Below, in pieces: positions 1-5,801 of a stretch of DNA of 9,827 nt. Origin of the DNA: Rhodobiaceae bacterium (lineage in GTDB: Bacteria; Pseudomonadota; Alphaproteobacteria; Parvibaculales; Parvibaculaceae). Below the pieces are notes generated by a model. The model made no database searches. It was not told the origin of the DNA and saw nothing but the letters and a program-made list of their open reading frames with translations. A program made the translations under genes and the position numbers. The stretch lies in contig NVWR01000005.1 of the NCBI GenBank assembly GCA_002746275.1, forward strand, positions 60,741 through 70,567. Reading direction: 5' to 3'. Numbering within the stretch: the stretch's first letter is position 1; every line of letters starts with the position of its first letter.

Positions 1-359
1 TTGAAATAGGTGTCGGGCCCGCCGTTCTGGTAAACCGCAGAAATCAGACTGCGATGATAATCCGGGTTTTCCACATAGCTGGCAGCGACCAACGTTGGCG
101 CCTGAAACAGGGTCTCGATTTCGTCAACGTCCAGCGCCTCCAGCGCTTGCTCAAACCGCACTTGGCCTTCCCCAAGGACGGCAAGCAGGATCGCCTGCTT
201 AGACCCAAAGAGATTGTAGGGCGTGGCAATGCTGACATTGGCGAGGTCGGCAAGATTGCGCATGGAAAAAGACCGCTCTTGCGAACTGCCCATGAGTTCT
301 TTGGCCGCCTCCAAAATCACCTCCCGGCGTTTTGCTTTGGAATCCTCGCGGAGCGACAA
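1..359 (-). CDS. TetR-family transcriptional regulator, C-terminus cut by window edge
   Basis: About 119 codons are visible, running off the left edge. The N-terminal part is a TetR-type DNA-binding domain: helix 1 'RREVILEAAKELM' (about residues 11-23), then 'SMRNLADLANVSIATPYNLFGSK' (about 32-54), the helix-turn-helix and following YxxFxSK segment typical of the family. The start is not ATG. I chose TTG at 357-359 because a GGAAGG ribosome site lies 7 bases upstream. GTG at 372-374 is in frame but has no ribosome site, and an in-frame stop lies just above. TetR proteins are dimeric repressors that let go of DNA on binding a small ligand. The ligand domain is mostly missing here, so the inducer cannot be guessed. 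The promoter region carries two operator-like repeats, suggesting self-repression. The gene diverges from the ECF41 operon. Family call is firm; target genes are inferred. Confidence 0.88.
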   Translation of the reverse strand, partial: MSLREDSKAKRREVILEAAKELMGSSQERSFSMRNLADLANVSIATPYNLFGSKQAILLAVLGEGQVRFEQALEALDVDEIETLFQAPTLVAASYVENPDYHRSLISAVYQNGGPDTYF

Positions 360-376
360 AGTCAGACCTTCCACAA

Positions 377-414
377 TTAAAACGTGTTTCAAAAAAAATT
401 ATAACCCGTTTCAA
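377..414. promoter_or_regulatory. tandem semi-palindromic operator repeats, probably for the TetR protein
   Basis: Two related 16-bp elements lie at 377-392 and 399-414, 22 bp apart (about two helical turns). Read on the minus strand they are TTGAAACACGTTTTAA and TTGAAACGGGTTATAA. They share TTGAAAC, then GTT and a final TAA. Each is an imperfect inverted repeat of the form TTGAAAC-NN-GTTnnAA: 12 of 16 positions are symmetric in the first copy and 10 of 16 in the second. They sit over and just downstream of the -10 of the leftward promoter, where a bound repressor would block it. That they bind the adjacent TetR protein is inference from position and symmetry. Confidence 0.6.
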
Positions 415-424
415 TAAATGTCAA
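398..424 (-). promoter_or_regulatory. sigma-70-type promoter of the TetR gene
   Basis: Reading leftwards, a perfect TTGACA (419-424) is followed after 15 bases by a perfect TATAAT (398-403). Both hexamers match consensus. The spacer is 2 bases shorter than ideal, so the basal strength is uncertain. It lies about 40 bases upstream of the chosen TTG start. One operator-like repeat covers the -10 and spacer, and another covers the likely start of transcription. Confidence 0.65.
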
Positions 425-475
425 CACACAGGCTCGGCGACCAAAAACGCAAAGCGGCCCGGCGAGATGCCCCCC

Positions 476-502
476 TGTCACAAAACCAACCGCTGATCCG
501 TC
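476..502 (+). promoter_or_regulatory. ECF41-type promoter of the membrane protein/AhpD-like/sigma operon
   Basis: TGTCACA at 476-482 is followed by exactly 16 bases and then CGTC at 499-502. This matches the published ECF41 target pattern (TGTCACA in the -35 region, CGTC in the -10 region) at every defined position and in spacing. An ECF41 sigma gene is the third gene downstream, so the site and its likely reader are in the same operon. Transcription should start near 508-512, leaving an untranslated leader of about 45-50 bases before the ATG at 558. Confidence 0.87.
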
Positions 503-557
503 AAAGGGGTATGGAATGTCCAATCCTGGGCCCTCCCACGCCAAAGGAGCCAACCAA

Positions 558-941
558 ATGGTCAAAATCTTCCTCATGGCAATCGCCGTTTTTTACGGCG
601 TTGTCGCCCTCATCATGTGGTTTGCCCCACTCTTTTGGTACGAAACCACCCCGGGCGTGGCCATGATGGGGCCTTTCAACCTCCATTTCATTCGCGATAT
701 TGGGCTGATTTTCGCCTTGGCTTCCGGCGCACTTGCCTGGGGAGCGTGGAAAAACTTACCCCTGGCAGCCATTTTAGGGGCCGCCTGGCCCTGTATGCAC
801 AGCCTGTTTCACAACCAGATCTGGATAGACCGTGGCATGCCGATAGACGAGATCGCCCTATCGAACCTTTTCGCCATTCAGCTGCCTGCTTGGGGAGCGC
901 TCTATCTCGCCACCAAACTCAAATCTTCCCTCAAACCTTGA
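558..941 (+). CDS. small four-helix membrane protein, first gene of ECF41 operon
   Basis: 127 residues with four hydrophobic segments (about 3-22, 48-64, 67-83 and 100-119), so an inner-membrane protein. I do not recognise a named family with certainty; it resembles small DUF-type four-helix proteins. Polar residues that could matter are H43, R46 and D47 ('HFIRD') at the start of helix 2, and H81 and H85 ('MHSLFH') at the end of helix 3. The start at 558 is favoured over the ATG at 516, because AAGGAG (544-549) lies 8 bases upstream of 558 and nothing useful precedes 516. The gene is the first behind the ECF41 promoter, 13 bases ahead of the AhpD-like gene, so it is probably made together with it and may act with it at the membrane. 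Function is unknown. Confidence 0.82.
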   Translation: MVKIFLMAIAVFYGVVALIMWFAPLFWYETTPGVAMMGPFNLHFIRDIGLIFALASGALAWGAWKNLPLAAILGAAWPCMHSLFHNQIWIDRGMPIDEIALSNLFAIQLPAWGALYLATKLKSSLKP

Positions 942-954
942 AAGGGATAAGCCC

Positions 955-1500
955 ATGATCCGTTGGCTTTTGCACCTCGGTACGCGCCGAATGGAACGCG
1001 CGACCAATTATGACGCCACCTATATGCACGAGGTGATCGACACGTCGACAAGTGCCGCCCTCAAGCTGTCCGCACTGCCTCTGCTGAGCCAGCACAGGGA
1101 CACAGCCCCCCTGCCGCTTTGGTATGGCGCTGTAATAGCGTCTGTCCTTGAGGGAGATTGTGGTCCGTGCGCCCAGCTCATGGTCGATATGGGCCTGGGC
1201 CAGGGCGTTGATCCAGACCTGTTGCGCGCTCTTCTCGCCCGAGACATGGAAGCCGCCGGTGAAGAGGCAGCCCTGGGTTTCCGGTTTGCCGAAGCCGTGA
1301 TGGCCGGTGACCCGGAGAGTGAAACCATGCGCCTTCACATTGAGCATGTGTACGGAAAACGCGCGCTCATCGCCGTTGCTTACGCCACAGCTTTTTGTCG
1401 GACATACCCGGTCCTCAAACGCGCATTGGGCCACGGCCTCGCCTGCCAGCGCATCAAAGTCGGAAATCATTCGGAGACCGTGATAAAAAAGGTCGCATGA
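955..1500 (+). CDS. carboxymuconolactone decarboxylase/AhpD-like family protein
   Basis: 181 residues, mostly alpha-helical. The motif 'EGDCGPCAQLMVDMG' carries a CxxC pair (C69, C72) with E66 just before, as in the AhpD/CMD superfamily of thiol-dependent peroxidases and related enzymes. In classical AhpD a histidine follows the second cysteine by four positions; here that place is M76, so a standard AhpD proton relay looks incomplete. It may be a redox-active or thiol-disulfide protein instead. Ribosome site AGGGA (943-947) is 7 bases ahead of the ATG. Its stop overlaps the start of the sigma gene (ATGA, 1497-1500), so the two are translationally coupled. Genes of this family are among the typical partners of ECF41 sigma factors, which supports both calls. 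Substrate unknown. Confidence 0.85.
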   Translation: MIRWLLHLGTRRMERATNYDATYMHEVIDTSTSAALKLSALPLLSQHRDTAPLPLWYGAVIASVLEGDCGPCAQLMVDMGLGQGVDPDLLRALLARDMEAAGEEAALGFRFAEAVMAGDPESETMRLHIEHVYGKRALIAVAYATAFCRTYPVLKRALGHGLACQRIKVGNHSETVIKKVA

Positions 1501-2396
1501 GCGAGATAGCAACGATCACTTTTGAACAAGAACGCGGCCGCCTGACCTCCCTCGCCTATCGCATGTTGGGAGACCGGGCCGCCGCCGAAGACGTTGTGCA
1601 GAACGCCTGGCTGCGCTGGTCGAAGGTAGATCATGACACCATTCGAACCCCTGCAGCCTGGCTCACCACAGTCACCACACGCCTCGCCATCGATAGCTTG
1701 AGAAGTGCGCGCCACAATCGGGAGGTCTATGTGGGGGTGTGGCTTCCAGAACCCATCCTGTCCGACCCAAATGCCGGACCCGAAACACCTGAAGAAATTC
1801 TGGGCGTCGCCGAGACCGTGGAACTGGCTCTCTTATGGGCCATGGAGCGTCTCAACCCAGAAGAGCGCGCGGCCTTCATTCTGCGCGAGGCCTTTGACAC
1901 AGACTACAGCGACATTGCCCAGACGCTGGGAAAATCAGAGGTCGCTTGTCGGCAAACCGTCGCCCGTGCCCGCAAACGCGTGAACGAAGGGAGCCCCAAA
2001 TTCAACGCACCGACAAAGGAAGTCTCTGACCTGCTGTCTCGTTTCGTAAGTGCCATTCACGCACAGAACAAGGAGGAGGTGCTCGCTCTTCTCTCACCCA
2101 CCGCCCTGGCTCTTTCAGATGGGGGCGGAAAAGTACGGGCGGCCTTGCGGCCTCTGGTGGGCCCGGACGACATCGTTCAAGTGCTCATAGCAGTCATGTC
2201 AAAAAGCGACAGCACACAAACACTGCAACACGTGTTGGCTAACGGCCAACCTGCCTTCGCCCTTTTGCAAGGAACAGAGGCAGACCTCGTCGTCACAATC
2301 ACACCCGATGAAACTGGAAAAGTTGGATGGGTCTACATCATGCGCAATCCAGACAAACTCCAGCGCGCCCAAGCAGACATCAGCAAAAACAACTAA
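1497..2396 (+). CDS. ECF41-family RNA polymerase sigma factor with fused C-terminal regulatory domain
   Basis: 299 residues. Region 2 is at about 10-75 ('AYRMLGDRAAAEDVVQNAWLRW', then 'TPAAWLTTVTTRLAIDSLRS'). Region 4 is at about 105-165 ('LNPEERAAFILREAFDTDYSDIAQTLGKSEVACRQTVARARKRV'). A SnoaL-like tail of about 120 residues follows. Three ECF41 hallmarks are visible: 'YVGVWLPEP' (78-86) in the linker, 'DGGGK' (208-212), and 'NPDKL' (284-288) near the C-terminus. In this group the tail replaces a separate anti-sigma factor and controls activity. The longer in-frame start at 1395 is rejected: it would run through the AhpD-like gene, while the ATG at 1497 makes the usual ATGA overlap and gives a family-like N-terminus. 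A matching promoter lies upstream of the operon, so self-activation is likely. The inducing signal is unknown. Confidence 0.95.
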   Translation: MSEIATITFEQERGRLTSLAYRMLGDRAAAEDVVQNAWLRWSKVDHDTIRTPAAWLTTVTTRLAIDSLRSARHNREVYVGVWLPEPILSDPNAGPETPEEILGVAETVELALLWAMERLNPEERAAFILREAFDTDYSDIAQTLGKSEVACRQTVARARKRVNEGSPKFNAPTKEVSDLLSRFVSAIHAQNKEEVLALLSPTALALSDGGGKVRAALRPLVGPDDIVQVLIAVMSKSDSTQTLQHVLANGQPAFALLQGTEADLVVTITPDETGKVGWVYIMRNPDKLQRAQADISKNN

Positions 2397-2400
2397 GCAT

Positions 2401-3120
2401 CTATCGCCGCAGGAGAAGTGTCGTGCGCGTATCAGCCATGTAGATCAGATTGGCGTGCAAGAAGAGCGTGAGCCCGATCATCTCCAATGTCTCTTCAATT
2501 ATTGTGGAAACAATATGAGGAAAGCTGCCTTCGCCATACGTATACTCAAAGTAAGCATCAAACGGCTCAAGCCCCAGCGCCCCACCGACATAGATTGCAC
2601 CGGATACGACGAACAGAGCGGCAATCATACGCGGCAAGGAAAGTAGAAACGGCATCAAAACCGCTGCAAATACAACAACAAAGAAGGCACCGAAGAAAAT
2701 CCAAGGGTTATAAAAGGCCCCGGTCAGCTCAAAAGTCTCACGCAACGGCACGTCAACAACTTCGTGAAATCCAGCTGTCTCATCCACAGAGAGAGCGAAA
2801 AAGACCACAGAGATCAATAGCCAGCTGTAGCTGACAATGTCGGTGCGATGCCGGTTCATTTGCCAGTTAAAGAAAGCGCAAACCGCAATCAAAACCATCA
2901 GGGCGCTTGAGTACCACGCCCCCACATTGCGTTCTGCATCAAGCTCAAAATGCCGAAGGTCTTGCAGAACGGTTTCCGTCCCCACCATCACGACAAATAC
3001 TTCCCGAGCAATGCCCAGCATCATCACTATCGCAGTCATCACATAAAAGAAGCGGATGACATCTACCGGGATGATAACGGCCGCTCCCGCTCTCGGCGAA
3101 TAGCCTGGCATAACACTCAC
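2401..3120 (-). CDS. six-helix membrane protein of unknown function
   Basis: 239 residues from the chosen GTG start, with six hydrophobic stretches (about 21-47, 69-86, 96-112, 140-162, 164-183 and 206-227). Charged residues are buried near the membrane: 'SVDETAGFHE' (111-120, with D113, E114, H119 and E120) and 'IIEETLEMIG' (207-216, with E209, E210 and E213). Such a D/E/H set could bind a metal or protons, but I know no function for this family. The open frame extends to a TTG at 3195. I prefer GTG at 3118-3120 because GGAG (3129-3132) lies 8 bases upstream and the extra N-terminal residues look unlike a protein of this type. ATG at 3109-3111 is also possible. It converges on the sigma gene with only 4 bases between stops, so no separate terminator fits there. 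Confidence 0.7.
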   Translation of the reverse strand: MSVMPGYSPRAGAAVIIPVDVIRFFYVMTAIVMMLGIAREVFVVMVGTETVLQDLRHFELDAERNVGAWYSSALMVLIAVCAFFNWQMNRHRTDIVSYSWLLISVVFFALSVDETAGFHEVVDVPLRETFELTGAFYNPWIFFGAFFVVVFAAVLMPFLLSLPRMIAALFVVSGAIYVGGALGLEPFDAYFEYTYGEGSFPHIVSTIIEETLEMIGLTLFLHANLIYMADTRTTLLLRR

Positions 3121-3231
3121 AAGATTGACTCCAAAACTAGGACTCCAGGTCACAAAACAAACCCGTTGGACAAAACAATGCATTGGGCGTGCCAAATGGG
3201 AGGACTATTTTGAGGGCAAGATCAGGGGTCG

Positions 3232-3248
3232 TGTCTCAAAATGGGACA
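3232..3248. repeat. 17-bp imperfect palindrome, possible operator
   Basis: TGTCTCA, three A's, TGGGACA: arms of 7 bases with one mismatch (TGTCyCA/TGrGACA). It is about 200 bp upstream of the rightward operon, a distance suited to an activator site. I looked for a sigma-54 promoter (GG, 10 bases, GC) downstream and found none. The binding protein is unknown. Confidence 0.4.
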
Positions 3249-3270
3249 GAAACACCCGCCCACCATTTCG

Positions 3271-3290
3271 AGCCAGGGGTTAACCTGGCT
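3271..3290. repeat. inverted repeat AGCCAGG-6-CCTGGCT, possible operator
   Basis: A perfect 7-bp inverted repeat with the 6-base centre GGTTAA. It directly abuts a TTGACA at 3291-3296. No run of T follows, so it is not a typical terminator. A protein bound here would contact any promoter using that TTGACA, although no good -10 is visible at the right distance. Confidence 0.4.
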
Positions 3291-3409
3291 TTGACATCCA
3301 CAAGCTAAAAATACACCGAGCCCTCTCATCGTCCCTCAGACACGGAGAAGGGCAGGCAGTCGCTGTTTTTGCAGGAAATTTAGGCCGGTATTTTGGCGAG
3401 CGGAAAGAG

Positions 3410-3429
3410 CTCTGAGGCCAACCTCAGAG
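3410..3429 (+). promoter_or_regulatory. leader hairpin ahead of the oxygenase gene
   Basis: CTCTGAGG (3410-3417) and CCTCAGAG (3422-3429) form a perfect 8-bp stem closed by the loop CCAA. The probable ribosome site AAGGG (3430-3434) begins at the very next base. In RNA this compact stem would sit right against the site of ribosome binding, and in DNA it could equally be an operator. Which of these applies, if either, is not shown by the sequence. Confidence 0.5.
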
Positions 3430-3445
3430 AAGGGTAGTGTAGAGC

Positions 3446-4384
3446 ATGGCATCATCCATCATCGGTCCTATCGAAAAGAAGGACAGCGCGGATTGGGGAT
3501 TGCGAACCATCCGTCTTCAGCACCGCCTGCATGAGAACCCTCTCTTCTCCGACGAGAGCCTGGCAGCCCTTATTGAACGCACGCCGCAAAGCGTCAGTCC
3601 CATCGTTTTGATGCCGGGGAGAGACAATCCGAAAGGCAGTTGGGGATATTGCGATCGATCCGACCTGAGCGGCGAAGCTGTACTGGAGGCGATCAAACGG
3701 GGACGGCTTTGGATCAACATGCTCAAGCTTGAGGAAGTGGACTCACGCTTCCGCGACCTGCTGGATACCATTTTCGAAGAGTTTGGAAATGCCATCCCGG
3801 GTTTTTCCCCTTTCCGCAAAACCATCGGGGTTCTTATTTCATCGCCCGGTACGCAAGTCTCCTACCACGCCGATGTACCCGGCCAATCGCTATGGCAGAT
3901 CAGAGGCCAAAAACGCATCTATCTCTACCCGCCTCGCGAACCATTCCTGAAAGCAGCCAATCTTGAAAACATCATACGAGGCGTGACGGAAGAAGAAATT
4001 CCTTACGACGCGACCTATGATGAGTACGCTGAAATTTGTGACCTAGAACCGGGCGACATGATGCACTGGGTGCTAAACGGTCCTCACAGGGTGGAAAACG
4101 CTGACTGCCTGAACGTCTCTGTGACAACGGAGCATTGGACCCCCACCACCCGTCGCAGCTTTGCCATGAACTATGGCAACGGCGTTTTGCGTCGCGAGTT
4201 TGGCTGGACACCCAAATCCCACAAAATCACGGGCCCGGCTTTCTGGGCAAAGGTCGGGGTCACCGCCGCATGGCGTGCCATGGGGCTACAACAAAAGACG
4301 GCATTCCAACGCGTGATAACCAACCGTGTTGATCCCAACGCCCCCGACGGGGTGGTACCACTCCCCACCTCTCCGGCCGAGTAG
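3446..4384 (+). CDS. JmjC/cupin-type Fe(II)/2-oxoglutarate oxygenase-like protein
   Basis: 312 residues. The core looks like the JmjC/cupin-like fold: 'SYHADVPGQSLWQIRGQKRIYLYPP' holds an H-x-D pair (H141, D143), and 'EPGDMMHWVLNGPHRVEN' holds the distal histidine H214. Together these give the 2-His-1-carboxylate iron site. 'QIRGQKRIYLYPP' after the first pair and 'PGDMMHW' before the distal histidine are the usual flanks in this fold. Enzymes of this class hydroxylate proteins, peptides or small molecules using O2 and 2-oxoglutarate; the substrate is unknown. The start is at ATG 3446, with AAGGG 11 bases upstream (slightly long spacing). It is the first gene of a tight operon: 10 bases separate it from the flippase gene. 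That context points to a substrate linked to cell-surface glycan or lipid, which is inference. Confidence 0.78.
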   Translation: MASSIIGPIEKKDSADWGLRTIRLQHRLHENPLFSDESLAALIERTPQSVSPIVLMPGRDNPKGSWGYCDRSDLSGEAVLEAIKRGRLWINMLKLEEVDSRFRDLLDTIFEEFGNAIPGFSPFRKTIGVLISSPGTQVSYHADVPGQSLWQIRGQKRIYLYPPREPFLKAANLENIIRGVTEEEIPYDATYDEYAEICDLEPGDMMHWVLNGPHRVENADCLNVSVTTEHWTPTTRRSFAMNYGNGVLRREFGWTPKSHKITGPAFWAKVGVTAAWRAMGLQQKTAFQRVITNRVDPNAPDGVVPLPTSPAE

Positions 4385-4394
4385 GCAAAGTTCC

Positions 4395-5801
4395 ATGTCC
4401 GATACCGTTGAGGTAGAAGCCACACCCCCTCCATCACCAATACATTTGCGTCTGCTCGCCAAAATCGAAGCTCGGTTTGGCACGGACAAACAAGCACGCG
4501 AGTCTGCTTTTGCCGCCCTCAAGGTTCTCATCATCCGCTGCACCGGAGCGGGCATCGCCTACGCAACACAGGTTCTTCTGTCACGGCTTCTTGGCCAATC
4601 AGACTACGGCATCTTCACGTTGGTCTGGGTATGGATCATCGTCCTGGGTCACATAACCCCCGCAGGATTTGCGCAAGTCGCCTGCCGTTTTGTGCCCCAT
4701 TACTATGCACGGAACGAACATGATCTGCTCCACGGATTTCTCAGAACAGGCGCTCTGATTGTCGCTGCATGCGCCATCACCACAGCTTTTGTTGGGGGCG
4801 CAATATTGTGGTTCGCCGCCCCGTTTTTCGAAAACGCCTACACACTTCCATTTGCATTGGCGCTTCTGGTCTTTCCCCTGTTCGCACTTCAAGATTATGT
4901 GGAAAACATCGCTCGATCGTTCAACTGGACGATCCTTGCCATCGCACCGCCCTACATCATTCGCCACGGCCTGATCGCCTGCGGTGTTATTGGCTCTTTC
5001 ATGATCGGCTTGCCCATATCCGCTGGCCTTGCTGTCGCGGTAACATTCTGCGCGGCGTTGATCTCGCTGCTCGTGCAGACCGGCTTTGTCTGGTGGCGGC
5101 TGAAAAACATTGTCCCGGCGGCCCCAAGAAAAACACGCACACGCGAATGGGTTCGCACGGCCCTGCCATTGATTTTCGTTGATGGCACCGTGATGTTGTT
5201 CTCCAACGCCGACATTCTGATCTTGAGTCTTTTTGTCGAGCCAACGACCATCGCGATTTACTTTGCCGCTTCGCGTATTCTGCAACTCATTGCCTTTGTG
5301 CAATATGCAGCGACGGCGGCAACGGCCCAGCAGTTTTCAGCTCTCAATGCTGTAGACGATGCAAAGGCCCTCAGTTCACTGGCGCGCTCAACAACCCGCT
5401 TCACCTTCATCGTCTCACTGGGGGCGGTGCTGGTTACCTATCCACTGGCCCCGTTCCTTCTGAGCCTGTTCGGTGAGGGGTTTGGGGAAGCCATGCCGAT
5501 CCTGACCATTCTTATGGTCGGTCTGATGGTGCAGGCTTTTGCGGGGCCAGGCGAAGACCTCTTGAAGATGTTGGGCCATGAGCGGGCGTGCGCTGCAAGT
5601 TCGGTCATTGCACTGGTGTTGAACGTAACACTTAACTTTGCCCTCATTCCGATATTTGGTGCTGTGGGCGCCGCCGTCGCAACAGTGTTGTCGCTCAGCT
5701 TTCAAAGCCTGGCACTTGCCTGGCTGGTACGCCACCACCTCGGTCTATCCATTCTGTTTTCACTACCGCCACGCGAGAGTTCCAATGAACATGCCACTTG
5801 A
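4395..5801 (+). CDS. Wzx-type oligosaccharide flippase (MOP/MATE superfamily)
   Basis: 468 residues, rich in hydrophobic helices (about 12-14 estimated by eye). The N-terminal stretch 'RCTGAGIAYATQVLLSRLLG' followed by 'DYGIFTLVW' is typical of the polysaccharide-export/flippase family, where a first helix is followed by an LG-x-x-x-YG motif. These proteins move lipid-linked sugars across the inner membrane. The second half again shows the two-lobed MOP pattern ('DILILSLFVEPTTIAIYFAASRILQL', then 'FGEAMPILTILMVGLMVQAF'). The longer frame opening at 4326 lies inside the oxygenase gene and is rejected; ATG 4395 follows its stop by 10 bases. The ribosome site is weak, so coupling is likely. No glycosyltransferase or Wzy polymerase is next to it. 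A lipid or peptide cargo is possible. Confidence 0.9.
   Translation: MSDTVEVEATPPPSPIHLRLLAKIEARFGTDKQARESAFAALKVLIIRCTGAGIAYATQVLLSRLLGQSDYGIFTLVWVWIIVLGHITPAGFAQVACRFVPHYYARNEHDLLHGFLRTGALIVAACAITTAFVGGAILWFAAPFFENAYTLPFALALLVFPLFALQDYVENIARSFNWTILAIAPPYIIRHGLIACGVIGSFMIGLPISAGLAVAVTFCAALISLLVQTGFVWWRLKNIVPAAPRKTRTREWVRTALPLIFVDGTVMLFSNADILILSLFVEPTTIAIYFAASRILQLIAFVQYAATAATAQQFSALNAVDDAKALSSLARSTTRFTFIVSLGAVLVTYPLAPFLLSLFGEGFGEAMPILTILMVGLMVQAFAGPGEDLLKMLGHERACAASSVIALVLNVTLNFALIPIFGAVGAAVATVLSLSFQSLALAWLVRHHLGLSILFSLPPRESSNEHAT

Larger units (their letters stand above)
3121..3445. other. intergenic region of about 325 bp between two divergent genes
   Basis: No convincing gene is visible here. 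It should hold the promoters for the leftward six-helix protein and the rightward oxygenase-flippase-acyltransferase operon, but I cannot place either with confidence. It contains three inverted repeats, listed separately: a 17-bp imperfect palindrome at 3232-3248, a 7-bp repeat at 3271-3290 touching an isolated TTGACA (3291-3296), and an 8-bp hairpin at 3410-3429 just ahead of the ribosome site. Such a density of symmetric elements suggests a regulated promoter. Confidence 0.6.

Noticed and set aside
516..557. Earlier ATG start (516) for the four-helix membrane protein
   Set aside because: No ribosome site precedes it, and the added residues are polar and unlike a membrane-protein start; 558 has a strong site.
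1395..1496. Longer N-terminus for the sigma factor
   Set aside because: It would overlap the AhpD-like gene by more than 100 bases and adds residues unlike ECF sigma factors.
3232..3290. Inverted repeats as insertion-sequence ends
   Set aside because: No transposase, target duplication or matching distant end is visible in the window.
3291..3319. TTGACA at 3291-3296 as the -35 of the oxygenase operon promoter
   Set aside because: No recognisable -10 lies 16-18 bases downstream; the AT-rich stretch at 3306-3312 is too close.
3249..3445. Sigma-54 promoter downstream of the 17-bp palindrome
   Set aside because: No GG-N10-GC arrangement was found; the nearest candidates lack the GC or have the wrong spacing.
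4599..5303. 234-codon minus-strand frame opposite the flippase gene
   Set aside because: Its translation is highly polar and low in protein-like pattern; it is the antisense shadow of a hydrophobic protein gene.
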